Positions 1 through 12,350 of a stretch of 64,000 nt of DNA are shown one piece after another. Position numbers and translations under genes: made by a program. The notes under the pieces are model-generated. The model searched no databases, had not been told where the DNA came from, and saw nothing but the letters and a program-made list of their open reading frames with translations. How positions within the stretch are numbered: position 1 is the first letter of the stretch; every line of letters begins with the position of its first letter. The stretch spans positions 1 through 64,000 of the forward strand of contig MCFE01000211.1 in assembly GCA_002104905.1 (NCBI GenBank), written 5' to 3'. Origin of the DNA: Basidiobolus meristosporus CBS 931.73 (Eukaryota; Basidiobolomycota; Basidiobolomycetes; Basidiobolales; Basidiobolaceae).

Positions 1-688
1 GTTATTTCAATATCTTACATGTAATTTGTATTCTTCAATCCGTGAGGTAAAAGCAGCAAAATCACCTAACTTTATAATTGGCTATGGTCAGGAGAGTGGC
101 AGTATTGCGGACTTCTATCTTTTGACTAATACTTTTTGCAACCAAACTTAAATTTAAAATTTGCGGAGTTTGGAACTAGATATATCAAATCAATAGATGT
201 TGGCCTAGTGGAACCGACTAAATCGTCCAATAAATGATCTTTCGGAATATCAGGTTTCTCATGAGCCGATTAATTTAATCACCTAGTCGACTATAATATT
301 GATATGCAATTTGCCCATTTCTCAATAACAATGTCTTATCTGAAATAGCGCTATTGTTTAGCAAAGATCAAGATCAAGTAGAAACAAAGTAGACATGTAT
401 ATTAAGCTGGTCAATCAAGTGAATCGTAGTAACATATGATACAAACTCAAGTTGAGCAGCAAATACTCATCACCTGCCGATCACCGCAAATCCCTAATAT
501 CAAATGGGTTGACGACTAGTGTTTTCAGGTACGAGAACTTGTCTATCAATGAGAAGTTTACGCCAAATAACAAAGAGCCTCTATAGTAAGGAAGATGGTT
601 TTGACGACATGTCTATCTGCACTGTATAAATAGAAGCATTTCTGTGTACGGTTAGCCACAGTTGTCAGAACATACTCGCCTGGCAATA
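1..688. other. upstream non-coding stretch
   Basis: AT-rich sequence with no ORF resembling a protein. It ends at the first ATG of the multicopper oxidase. A TATA-like TATAAAT lies near 626-632, about 60 bases before that ATG, and may be its promoter. Confidence 0.5.
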
Positions 689-3600
689 ATGCTACAGTAT
701 CTGGTTTCTACTAACCGCGCTTACCTACTCGGAGTATGGCTATACTTTTGGCTACTTCCTACTCGAGGCTCGGGAGCCTTTTTCTATCCAAATACCGGCG
801 GATCGCCTATTCTCACGTATCCCAATGCTGAGTTTACACCGGCGGTTTCCAATCTGACCCGGACCTACGAGCGTTCATACGCGGTAACAGCTATTGAGAT
901 GCCCATAGTGTATAATAAGTATGGGGATATCGACACCAATGGTGTAATGTTCACATTGGATCGAAATCGAAGCTATCTGCGAAGGGTTCGTAGCTCGATC
1001 CTCCGACAAATCAAAGAGTCGAAAGTCAGACCGCGTATGGAACCTTTAGTTCGGCCTTTGGTTCTCCGCTGCAATGAGGGAGAGCATATCCATGTTCGCC
1101 TGAAGAACGAAATCAGAGGTCGGCGAGTCAGCCTACATCCTCACCTTTTCGGCCAGGATATAGTGAATGATGGATCAGCAGCGGGGATGAATCCAGACAG
1201 TACAATTGCGTTCAATGAAGAGATACAATATCGCTGGCCATGTTTGAAGGAGGGAACCTACATGCTCTCCAACAATGGAGACTATGACGGAACAGACAAA
1301 GGAACTCACGTGCATGGGTTATTTGCAGCTTTGGTGGTTGAGCCGAAAGGATCTACCTGGACTGATCCGATTACAGGGCAACCTACTGATGACGGAGTTA
1401 TTGCTGATATTCACCCTGCAACGAAATATGGTGGCTGTCCTAAGCGAGGCTTTTATGAGGAAGAAGAAAAATTCACGCATCCCGATTGCTCATTTCGAGA
1501 ATTTGTGGCGATCTTCCATGACGAGACTGACATCAATCATTTCAATGCCCGCTCAATCGACCCATGCACCAACCAAACTGCTAAGCCAGAGCCAATGACC
1601 AACTCGCTCAACTACCGTTCTGAGCCTATGCGCAACCGGCAGTATGTACTCTACGACAAAATTCAACAAGGTGAAAAGCTGAATATCAATGGCGAAGAGC
1701 AGCATCACTCAAGCTGGATGTTTGGCGACCCAGCTACACCGGTATTTCGGGCATACGCTGGTGACCCAGTCAAATTTCGCGTGGTGCATGCCGGGGTTAA
1801 GGAGACTCATGTGTTTCATCTGCATGTGCACCAATGGAGTTCTTTACGTGGTGACCGTGAAAGCCTTACCATCGATTCCTTCTCTCTTTCACCACAAACA
1901 TCTTGGGATCTCGACATTCATTATGGTGCTGGCTCAAGACTGAAGTCGATTGGAGATGTTATTTGGCATTGTCATCTGTATCCGCACTTTGAGACCGGGA
2001 TGTGGGGCATATTTCGGGTGTTGGATCGATTTGAAGACGGAAAAGGAAAATATCCGGACGGAACACCAATTGAGAGATTATCCTCACTACCTACCAGGCC
2101 CCACCCGCCATTAAAGGATAAAGACCACCCAGGCTTCCCAAATTATATTGCGGGCACTGTAGGACGCAAGTCCCCACGAGTCCCATGGCCAGTTCAGCTT
2201 TTCGGTGGAATCCCAGAGGGGTCAGATTATCGGGCCGCTTCCAAGCTAGAGCTACTCAATATGAATCGAGATCCACAAGTAGGAAACCTATTCACACTGA
2301 TCCCTACTCCAAGACAGCCTAAGGTGGTAGAGGCCAATATTACTATAACCTTACGGCACTTCGAATACAACCAGCACGGCTGGCATTATCCCTACGGGCA
2401 TTTGTACATGCTAGAAGAAGAAGAAAAGGAGTCCAACCCGAGAATTCCGAGTAAATTCGAACCATTGGTATTACGAATGAGTGAAAATACTATTGGCATG
2501 AATAAGTTCACGAACAAGCTACCCAGGGTTGTTCCTGCCACTGCTTTCGACGAAGCCTTCCCTCGTTGTGAAGCGCTCAGCCACGCAGGTGAAGCCGGGA
2601 TGCATGTACACCTGGTGAAATTCGATGTGCTGGTTAGCGATGGGGCTTCAGTTGGATGGAACTACATAAGTGGCGCTAGTTTTGGGAAATACCTAATCAA
2701 TCGATGGTGGATCGATGATTCTCTTGGCCACATTTTCTTCCATGACCATCTTTTTGCCAACTATCGCCAAAAGAAAGGGCTTTATGGTCTAGCTCCTGTT
2801 GAGCCGGAGGGTTCAATCTACCTGAATCCCACTGACCTGACTCAGCAACGAAGATCCGGAGTGAGCTCCGTCATTCTAACACCCGACTCGGGGCAATCCT
2901 TCCGAGAGCAAGTTCAGTTCATTGGGGACTTTGCGCCGGCATTTGATGCACAGAACCATCCAATTAATGTTAACAGCGACCCCAACGAGGATCAGGGGAT
3001 CATGGTTTTCAACTACCGCAATGAGCCATTGGTGGAAAGAAGAGATGTGGATCCATCGCAGCAATTTAGCAGCAAAACAAAATATGGAGACCCCTCGACT
3101 ACACTTTTTGAAGCGTACCCCAAGGATAGAATAGTTGTTCGATTGGTGCAAGGCGCACACGAGGAGTCTCATAGCTTCCAGATCCACGGTATGCGGTGGT
3201 CGAGGTTTTTTTCGAATTCTGAAGTGCTGGTGTCAAACCAGCAAACTATCGGCATATCTGAAGGGTTCTCGTTGGATATTGTTCCTGACTACTCTCCAGG
3301 CGACCACCTCTACAAGCTATCTGGTATTGATGATATATGGATCGGATGTTGGGGAATAATCCGAGTTCACCAGGAACCACAAGCACATCTCCCACCCCTT
3401 CCAAATAACAACGACCCATTCGGCCATCATGGACACACCATGCAGTCATCTCCTTACCCAGAGCCTTCCAAATTGCGCGAATACCTGGTAGAGGCGCAGC
3501 AGCGGGTTCTCAACTACAATCATAAGAATTGGACCGACCCCTTCGCCATTGTATACTGCCTCAAGGTTACAAGGAGCCGATGGCAACCGATTGGGTAAAC

Positions 3601-4623
3601 GCTACAGGGAAGCATGATTGCTTCAACTATCACGATGGGCATCTAGAACCATTGATAATTCGCGGTCGTGCTGGAGAGTTTATTCAGGTCCACTTGAAAA
3701 ACAACCTGCCAAAAAAGCTCCATCCGGAGCCATTTGCGCCCCAAGTTCCTGCCGACAACCCTAGACGACAGGTCTCCAGCCATGTTTCTATCCATGCCGA
3801 TCTCCTCTTGTACGATGTTCGTGATGACGACGGAAGCAATGTCGGGCTCAACCCAGATCAAACTATACCACCTGGGCATATCAAGTCATACACCTGGTAT
3901 GCTGACCAACCGTTGGGCCCAGTTCTTCTCCAGGACTTTTCGGATGTGAGAAATCATAAGCACCATGGCTTAGTTGGTGCTCTGGTCATCCTAGGCGCGC
4001 ACGATCAGCCAGCCTCTTGGTACAAGACCGAGACAGATGTATATCACCACAGAGCAACACATTCATATACAAATGAGAAATTTGGAGCGCGCTCGCTGAT
4101 CTACCAAGATAAAGTGTTGATTATTCAAAGCGGCCTGCGTTTATTCGAGAATGGCGCGCTCGACAAACCGATACCGGATCTAGCAATCGATAGAAATGTT
4201 GAGGCTGACGCTGATGATGACTCCACTGGGTTTCCGTTTGTAGACTTCGAGGATCAAGGGCAAAAAGCCTATAATTACCGTAATCACCCAGCTGATGAAC
4301 CGGAATGGTTACGCACCGCTCATCCAGCTACCCATATTTTTGAAGCACAACCTGGTGTGTTGCAGCGCTTTCAAATCGTCGGTGGCCTGGATAAACCGAG
4401 AGCTGTCTCGTTCCATTTACACGGCCATGGTTGGCTCTCTCAGAATGCTCGACCTGGTCGTGAGTTTACCTCCGTAAACAATGCTGTTTCCCCCGGGTTC
4501 GCTCAAACCAACACCTTTTACGCAAGTCAGCATCGTGGTGATTGGGTGTATCGTGATGGCGTTCTTTTCACGAACATCCTTGATGGTTTGTGGGGCTTGT
4601 TCCGAGTCCAGGATTCTTCTTAA
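689..4623 (+). CDS. giant secreted multicopper oxidase (MnxG-like, bacterial type), with an internal frame break
   Basis: Predicted extracellular copper oxidase built of repeated cupredoxin domains, about 1,310 residues if both frames are joined. The reading frame opens upstream, but the first ATG (689) gives a hydrophobic signal peptide (LLGVWLYFWLLP) and is the likely start. Copper-ligand style motifs recur: HPHLFGQD, GTHVHGLF, HVFHLHVHQW, then a full HCH-x3-H-x4-M site (WHCHLYPHFETGMW), later FFHDHLF, HSFQIHG, NHKHHGLV and VSFHLHGHGW. Later repeats lack the HCH box, as expected where only some domains bind copper. The first frame runs to a stop at 3598; homology continues in another frame from about 3570 to 4623 (YKEP... 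to VQDSS). No plausible intron bridges the shift: the only GT..AG there is 23 nt. It is therefore a one-base indel, a sequencing error, a young pseudogene or a recoding site. No introns over 3.9 kb, unlike most neighbours, hints at bacterial origin. The Mn-oxidase substrate is only a family analogy. Confidence 0.75.
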
Positions 4624-4773
4624 ACGCAGTGACATAACATACATCTTAATCACTATTCATATATCTGCCCGCTTCTACGATTATACATTATACCCCTACT
4701 ACTTAGCAAACTCTGGAAGTAAATAATCAGCAACATAGCAAAGTAATAAACCTATCTGTGAGTCGGCCACGTT

Positions 4774-4855
4774 GTGACTTACTTACACCCAAAGGTGCAT
4801 TTTAATACCCATCAGTGACTTACTTTCACCCAAAGGTTGATTTTAATACCTATCA
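4774..4855. repeat. two tandem copies of a 41-bp unit
   Basis: Units 4774-4814 and 4815-4855 begin GTGACTTACTT and end ATCA, with four mismatches. A third unit starts (GTG) and decays. It lies in the 4624-5189 spacer between the oxidase and the GDSL esterase, where no gene is visible. Confidence 0.8.
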
Positions 4856-5189
4856 GTGCCGCTAAGTATATATCTAAGTGACCAATTTGGGTAGTATGTT
4901 ACATCATTTCCACCTAGTGGCTGAGTGCTAACAATACTCATTGTTCGGCTGTAGACGGTCTCATACATAGTAATAAATTCTATTCATTGGCACGATGAGC
5001 ATGCCTTATCAAACAGTCACATATTTGTGACAGCGAACCAACAGCGGTACCACAATACAATCAGTGCTACCAATACGAGGTATACCAAGAGTTCCGATTA
5101 CATACCCGTAGATATCGTCGCACAAAATTGAAGGAAATGCCATCATGGAAACTTCGGCTGTCTGGAGTATGGTGTGCTTCGAAGTTTAT

Positions 5190-6268
5190 TCAGACGATCG
5201 ATTTGAGGATAGCTTTAGCCATGTAATGATGGGCGACGGTTGTCGGATGGGCTTCGTCCCAGAAGACTTTTTTCCCTGGGTGGTTACAAATGTCGGGTAC
5301 TTCCTCTAGTGAGCTAGGAGTTTCGGTGCATGCTATATCAGGCTTGGTGTACCAGGGATTGGCAAGCTGTTTGCCAAGAAATCTGTTCATGTCAAACATC
5401 TTGACGTTTAATTGGTTGTTTTTGAGCACAAGGGATTCTAGCGCCCGATTATGAATGATGCGATTGGCTTTCATCTTGTTTTGAATCGTGTTGTTTTGGC
5501 TCGTGAAGTAAGGGTAATGGTCCATGCCCATGTTAAAGTACAGAAAGGATTTCGCAGAGAACGGAGGCTTCGACAACTTCCTGGATGTTTTGTAGATATT
5601 CGTGGCCACTGAGCTCGGGTCTATATCCGGGCCACCATAAAAGTAATCGTTTCCGGCCAGCTCGATTACGTAAAAGGTGCGCCTAGGAGAAAACTCCATG
5701 GGATTCTTCAAGAGATTTTCTCGATGGGCTTCAATTTGATCAGCAATACTAGGAACCTTTACGTCATTTTTTGAACCAGAATATCCTTGGACAACTCTAT
5801 TGTTGGCTAGAGGAAGCCTACATTAGGGCCGATTGACTACAGAGCTTCGCGAAAACAAAAATACGTACCAGTAGCACCCCCGTATGCATAGTTGAAAACC
5901 TTCCAAGAAGTTAGCTCGTGCAGGTACTCCGACCACACTGGGCCATTAGAGAAGCGGCCATGGTAAAAATAGGGCTGAGGATAGGTTTTGTTAAGCAGAG
6001 AGTAAACTTTGCCGGTATCGCTGAAAGAGTCTCCGAAGACAACAAGAGCCTTGGCACTATTTACCGAGCTCGTTCTACTCCCAGATGGCATCGCGCACAC
6101 TACGGATATGAAACAGAGTGCATAGGCACATTGGTAACTTTGCTGGCAATCGTATTCTAATTTAAATTCTTTGTCCGCGTGTGAAACGCGTAGATTGGTG
6201 GATGAGTACCCCAGCCTTGCTTGTGGCACAGAATTCCCAAGGCCTATGGTGACGGCTAATTTTGGCAT
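5190..6268 (-). CDS. secreted GDSL-family esterase/lipase
   Basis: SGNH/GDSL hydrolase, predicted to cleave ester bonds outside the cell. Two exons, 6268-5869 and 5806-5190, joined by a GTACGT...CTCTAG intron; the sum is in frame (338 aa). Block I is FGDSFSDTG (nucleophile Ser). [12 protein letters not shown] crosses the splice junction. Block III is ELAGNDYF, and block V is FWDEAHPTT, giving the Asp and His of the triad. Order and spacing match fungal phosphatidylcholine-sterol-acyltransferase-like GDSL proteins. The N-terminus is uncertain: the first ATG gives about 50 non-signal-like residues before a hydrophobic stretch ([11 protein letters not shown]) just upstream of the GDSF block. The true start may lie in an unrecognised short 5' exon that puts the signal peptide first. 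A secreted lipase gene follows on the same strand. Confidence 0.85.
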
Positions 6269-6358
6269 TTATGCATGCATAATGGGGGGTTCGTTTTTAA
6301 AAATTCTGGCATATTTATTACTCAGTATCCAGAGCCAAATAGCTCATTCATCCGTTGC

Positions 6359-7422
6359 TCAGCACCCCGAGCCTAATTTGATATCCCAAAATTGAGTGTG
6401 AGCACTGAAACCAAGTGGGATTGCAACCCCGACGATACAGTTTTGGTCCTCGGCTACTTTCCCGTTAACCACATCGGTGCAAACTACGGTGTTACCGTCT
6501 TTACGGATGTATACCTCATGAGGGTGTTGGAAATAATCTAGATTTTGAGGAGGGAGCCTTGAGACTGGATCATTTTTGTTGGTGATTCTTGTCAATCTCG
6601 ATTGAGTGCTGTTCAGCCCGAATGTATCATACACCAATTGAGCGAATTCCTTGTTGCCAGTCCTGGGTTGGCCGTAGGTATGTAGGTAAATTTGTGAGCG
6701 ATCGATAATCAGAAGATCCGATTGGAAGGATCTTCCACTCATGGGATTCAAATAGAACCTCTTGATGTCCATAGCACAAAAGGCCGCCACTGCTCCTCCC
6801 TGATTGGACTGTTGAATGGATGACTCGTTGAATGTGTATTATGCTGAACTTACCAGAGAGTGGCCAGTGATTACTAATTTGTATGATTCAGTCTGATCCT
6901 TCAGAGTTGTCAGCACCTGCTTAAGCCCAGCTCTGACTGTGCTCTCGACACTTGCGTAAGTCTCATAGAATCCGCTGTGTACTTTGACTTTGTCATTTGC
7001 AGTGGGGTAAACGAACGCTGTAGGAGTAACTCCCAAATTCTTAATCCAGTTAGCCAGATTTGAGGATCTAAAGAGGGAATTCGAGTTAGATCAAATGACT
7101 ACCTCAATGGGCGGTATATTTACCCTCGGAATGAGATAACGATCTTTTTGTCTTCCTTGCTATAGCCGATGTATCCTGCAATGCCCGAAGCCCCGCTGGA
7201 GAAGTAAGTGGTAACATTCAATTTCCCAACACAGCGTTCCCCGCATGTCCAGTTGGTCAATTTTTCCTGTGGGCAGTACGCAGCAGAAGCGTATTTAGCA
7301 TGAGTTTTGAGGATGGCCAGCTCTGAGCTCTCAAGTACTGGTAGACTTTGACGCCGAGTGATTGGACTGGCTAGAGTGGTATAGCTTAGCGCCAATACAA
7401 TGAACAATCTGAGCCAATTCAT
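6359..7422 (-). CDS. secreted class 3 lipase (fungal triacylglycerol lipase type)
   Basis: Alpha/beta hydrolase of the lipase class 3 family (Rhizomucor/Thermomyces lipase type), hydrolysing acylglycerols outside the cell. Three exons, 7422-7124, 7067-6854 and 6799-6359, sum to a clean 317-aa frame. It begins with a signal peptide (LRLFIVLALSYTTLASP) and a dibasic site (RR) suggesting a propeptide. Visible family marks: the oxyanion segment KKIVISFRGS (spliced), the nucleophile elbow VITGHSLGGAVAAF, with intron 2 falling directly after GHSL, TYGQPRTGNKEF, the catalytic Asp in NKNDPVSRLP and the catalytic His in SAHTQFW. The length matches mature fungal lipases plus a short pro-region. It sits head to tail with the GDSL esterase. 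Confidence 0.92.
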
Positions 7423-8152
7423 CAGATATAGAAGAGTGCCAGCGAGAGGACTTTCTTGCTGTGGCCGTATGAAGCTCCTCCGTATTTAAGCTATTCGAGC
7501 CCGAAGCTGCGTTGACTGGAAGCTCTTCAGTACACGATTACTAGATGCTTTGCCTATCACTTTCCATAGACGATACTACGTGCTACTACACTCTTTGTAC
7601 ATATCAATCAAGTTGTGGCAAGTTTCTGCGCGCAATATTCTCACTATTCCCAGAAATCTGTTAATGTGATAAAGCATTCAAGATCAGCATTGCCTCAAAG
7701 TGTGCAACTAGATTGATCCAAGCAATGGCAACACTGACTCTGATGGATCCTATATTTGGATAATCCTCCATTCAACCTACGAAAATTTCACACTCGCCAT
7801 AACAGCAGTTTTAAGTGGCTGTACTGTTGATCCATTTAAATGAAGTGATCTTCAAAAATAACCCATATATGTAATTAAACCTGTAGTTAGGCTTCTCACA
7901 TATATTGTGAGCAAACAACAATCCATCCAAGGCTACAGCATAAATCACCAACATTCCCCGGCGTTGGTATCAAATACCTAGACAGGCATTGGATGGTAGA
8001 AATGGTTTGGGAAGTGCTGAAACATCGTGCTACGTATTTTCTTCATGCTATTTGATTTATTCACTATGGGCCATTGCTTTCCGACGTAGCCGGCATTACT
8101 GTACGAGATCTTAAAAGGTTCTAATAGAAGTATTCAACGCGATGGAATTTAC
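7423..8152. other. intergenic, no gene seen
   Basis: This carries the lipase promoter on its left edge and the 3' flank of ORC3 on its right. No ORF, RNA gene or repeat is supportable. Confidence 0.5.
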
Positions 8153-11100
8153 TTAGATTTGACCCCATGTGAGTCGGGCCACATGGTCAGTCTTTCGGTT
8201 GGTGGACTTAATGAAGCCCATAAATTGAAGCTCGGCAATCGCCTTAATAAACCGTGCTCTACAAAGGATAGGAGTCAGACCTGGGTCGTAAAGATTACTG
8301 TGATTGCCAACTTACTGGATTTCTTGAGGCCCATGATTACGTTTCTCTTTTTCTACAACCATCTCAAATGATACAAACCAGTCATACAGATTGATCATTC
8401 GTCCGCACTCTAAATAGAGTCGATATGCAATGCTAGAATCCTCCAATTCTGAACTAAGCGCTTTACTACAGCATCGGCAGTTCAAGTAATGTTGCGGTTG
8501 ACCAAGTGCCGTTTGGATGGCAGCTCGTGGTTGTGCATTAAATGTCTAGTGTGATGAAGGTGAATCAAATTGGGCCAAAGAGAACGAACAATCTCAGAAA
8601 CCAACCTTTTCTAGCAGCTTAACATTAGAGAAATAGAAAAGCTCGTGCAGTGGCAACTCTGAGTAGCATTTGAGATTCTCTCTATATTGATAAATAGATA
8701 GAAGTTAATCTCTGCATTATCAAGGGCTCGACTAGGGGCATATACCTGAAGAAATTATTAAGGAATTCTATAACATCGTTCACCAGCAATGTGTAATATT
8801 GTACTTCCTCTGGTTCACTATCTATGGCATTCGTTCTACTAGATACTCTAGATTTACGTTTGTTTTCTGCATTGCTCGAAGCGATTAGGTTCTTTGTTTC
8901 TGATTCCGAGTCGGAGGTATCACTTCCAAAAGCCTCCTCAATAGTGTATAGCTTTTCCAGGAAATCCTGTACGTGTATCAACTCCGTGTCAAACGACACG
9001 AATTTTTCCTTCTTCTTCAAAACGTTCTCCAAGTCTTCGAGTAGCTTTTTCATTCCCTTTAGTTTCAGTTTCCTAGATGCAAGTTAGAGAAAGTTCATGC
9101 ATTACGCTGCCTACGCGAATTAATACAAACGCCCACTTACTTGGCCAGCATCAAGAGATTTTTGACATGTTGAGTATCGTATAGGTTATCGTTCAAGCCA
9201 TAGAAGTATAATATTCTCTTTGGTTTTTTCAACGCACCACCAACAAAAATATCCTGCAAAGTGCAAACGCATTCCAGTGCCTTTGCATATCTAGCATGGT
9301 ACTGTGTGAAATTTTGTAGGAATTCGGGTAGTTTTGCAACAAGGTAGTCATCATCATCCAGTAGCTTTTTGGTTTCGTCGGCATCATGCTTGACCGCCTC
9401 AACTACACTATTTAACAGGATATCAATGGATTGACATAGCAAACGGTGTACTGTTGGGCATACCTTCGAAATGATGGTTGCATCCGGATAAATTCACAAT
9501 GATCTTTGCTAAACACTGATCTAGGCGGGACTTTGAATTTTAAGGAAAGTACACTCAATGGGTTTGAGTAGAAATGCGACATGACTGCGTACTAAATCAA
9601 ACAAGGCGGGTATTCAATAAAAGAGGATTGTTGGAAGCGTTTCAGTCGGTCTACCTGTAAGCTGCACATAAAGGAATTCACCGAAAAATTGTGTTCGAAG
9701 AAATTTCCAGTTAACAGCTTATACGCGTCAACGCCTAATTTAAATCCAATATGGTCTCTAAGAAACACCTGAAGCCCAATGTCATTAGAGTAAGGAAGAG
9801 GGCACATTGCAGAGCTTTATGGATACCTCTTCGATAATAGAACCTAGAATTTCGTTTGGCCTTTGGAAATAGAATTTCTCTGCCCTTAATATCGTCAGAG
9901 TATCCTTCGATAGGGATTGGTGTAGTGCCTCAACAGATGTAGCAATACCCATGAGCAGCACAATAGGGATTCTATCACAATACTCACTGAAGTCGCAATG
10001 AGAAAAATACTCGCGGAAGAACTGTAACACTATATCATTACCTGCAAATCGTAATCAAATCGCCCAGTAATAGCGGATCAAAGCCCTCCATATCTTGAAT
10101 AACAATCACCAAGTGCTTCACTATTTGGTTCAAACACTTTGGTGTGAGCATCAAAGACCACGCTTATTCGGATGGATTATTTTCGTACCAGGCATTAGAT
10201 TGGTTTCTGGATTGGACACGGACTTGTACCATCCTTCAAGCACTTGCATATCATACGTAGAGATTTTGTAATCTACGGTCTGTCCATCTTCTTCATCAGA
10301 AATATCCACAATATCGGACACCTTAGCATCAGTGAAGGCTGTAAGCTTTTGCTGCTATTTAGCAGTAGATCAGTTTGGAATAGGTACCTTGGATCTGGAT
10401 TCAAGGAATTGAGAGATCAATAGCTTCATCGTAGTTTTTAGGTTATGGCAGTCTTTGGACTCCAGATTGGCAACGCAATGACCATCTTCATCCGAGAGTG
10501 TATCTCCAATTCTTTTGAATAGCAAGTGATTATCCGGGACATTGATACCTAAGCAATCAATGAGAGTGAGTGGCGCCCTAGCTGCTTTCTACAAAATAAT
10601 CTTCAAATACCGGCAAATATTAATCCGGTTGGAACTTCTTGGTACGGCCGGATAGAGAATCTATCAGCGAAGACGTCTTATTTTGCTGTATTTCATATCG
10701 AAGCTTTATCCATTACTAATACTAACTTGCTTTTCAGTCGCTTCTATAACAATTTCTAACAAACTCGGCAATCTCGCCAATGGCCTTGCTATTTAGACTG
10801 ACAACGAGCTCCTAAATCCAAAGCATTATCTTCAATGAGCGAAATAGACAAAATGCTCAAGGGTTGAAACTTACGTCTATCCTACTCCGGATACTGGCCC
10901 ATGTTTGTTGGTATAAATCATATCTGTATTTTACGTTGGCAAGGCCTTCTCTTCCAGAAAATAACTTTCGAAACCCGTCGAATTTTATGTGATTGATCCC
11001 GTCTACCAATTGACCTACGTTTCCCCGAAAATTATGTTAACGAAGCCATCTCATACAAATAAACGAGACGGAACAAACCTGTACTCTTCCTAGGCGGTAT

Positions 11101-11219
11101 TAAAAAGCAGCTCTATTCCACAATTAAAATATGAATGGTCGGTGTTTTGCTGGTCGAAACATTCTGGTATTATCACATACCTCTGACACAGAGTCATAAA
11201 CGTCTCTTTCGTTAGTCAT
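8153..11219 (-). CDS. ORC3: origin recognition complex subunit 3
   Basis: Subunit of the six-part origin recognition complex that marks replication origins and loads MCM helicase in the nucleus. The gene is split into about ten short exons, so no long ORF shows it, but splicing by eye restores the family order: start exon [34 protein letters not shown]; a domain with [15 protein letters not shown] and [46 protein letters not shown]; the [12 protein letters not shown] segment; then [12 protein letters not shown] and MQPSFR. The C-terminal winged-helix region gives [20 protein letters not shown] and ends [20 protein letters not shown], almost the vertebrate ORC3 ending. Stop at 8153, ATG at 11219-11217. 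A long Asp/Glu/Ser linker lies near 8830-8960. Some internal exon edges remain approximate. Confidence 0.93.
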
Positions 11220-11527
11220 GGATAGTTGATAGTATATGGATTCGTTGTGTTATATCTCTTGGAGTTCGGTCGTCTCCACTTAGCTAGTTGTTTAGTCAAA
11301 GCGCATGGGATATGAAAAAAGGATTTCATAGGATTTGATGATTGTTATCTCGCAAGTCACAACTACAACATTAAAACCAAAACAAATCCTGAGCATTCAT
11401 GATCGGACTTGGAGTATCACGTGAGTAAAATCTTGGACTAGCATGGTTACCATTACCATGTTCATAGTATTATCAAGACGTTATGCTTTATTTTATATAT
11501 GCTTCAATATTAGACGACTATCGCAAG

Positions 11528-12092
11528 CTAACTTTCATAAGTCGAGAGGGATTTGATATAGCGATTCAGTGCATTCTTAAAGTGTTCGTTGGTAATAAAC
11601 TCTCTGTCGACCTTGACAAGTGGATTCTTCACCACATACTCCACATATATCTGCCCGTATATCTGCCTCAATACTTCTCTCATGTTGTCTAGCCCTGGAT
11701 CAGTCATTAGCACGAATTTTAAGCCACTTAATGTTTCGTAGTAGTGTAGCTTGTACGTGTTTGTGCGATACGATAAGAAACCATCCCCGCTGCCGATGAA
11801 GCAACACCAATTAATAAGATTCAAATTAAGCAGGTAGATGTTTTAATAGAAATACGTACGGCTGCTTTGGCGATAACTTGTTGGCGAAGTTTCGAAGCGA
11901 TAATATTACTCCATAAATGAGCTTAGATTCCTCCTCATCCAAGGGCTCCTGACTCTCATTTGAAGTTATTTTTTCTGGATGTTCCGGATCTCGGGAGGAG
12001 AGAGAGGATTGAAAACTTAGGCGTTGTTTGTGCCAGCTTTGATAGAAAACACATTCACAATGTCTGTCAAAGATATACAAGTTGTATATCAT
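11528..12092 (-). CDS. BET5: TRAPP complex core subunit Bet5/TRAPPC1
   Basis: Core longin-like subunit of the TRAPP complexes, the exchange factors for Ypt1/Rab1 in ER-Golgi and autophagy traffic. Exon 1 is 12092-11860 and exon 2 is 11789-11528, joined by a GTACGT...GGCAG intron; 495 nt in frame, 164 aa. It starts MIYNLYIFDRHCECVFYQSW, the family start. After a Ser/Glu-rich insert come KLIYGVILSLRNFANKLSP, then the spliced GDGFLSYRTNTYKLHYYET, MTDPGLDNMREVL and YVEYVVKNPL, all close to human TRAPPC1. The insert of roughly 20 residues before the longin helix explains the extra length. Divergent from DPM2 across about 260 bp that must hold both promoters. Confidence 0.95.
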
Positions 12093-12350
12093 CTTTCAAC
12101 GTAGCAGCTGCCAGATGGATAGAAGAGCAATACGCATTGATTTTCGGTAGAATGAACAGACTATAATCAATTACTGCTGATTGTCTCATGGAGATTGTGC
12201 CTACTTGAGCCAACATGTTTAAATTTAGAACGGTGTTAATCACTCTTTTGAATTGTACATAATTGAAAATATAATGAACATAAGCCAAAGCTACTAGAAA
12301 TTTGTTTCACATACCACTGTCTGAGCTTGTGACGACTGTTTACTGTCTTA

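Noticed and set aside
3541-3590. A 23-nt intron to mend the oxidase frame
   Set aside because: Every other intron deduced with confidence here is about 50 nt or longer, so a 23-nt intron is implausible.
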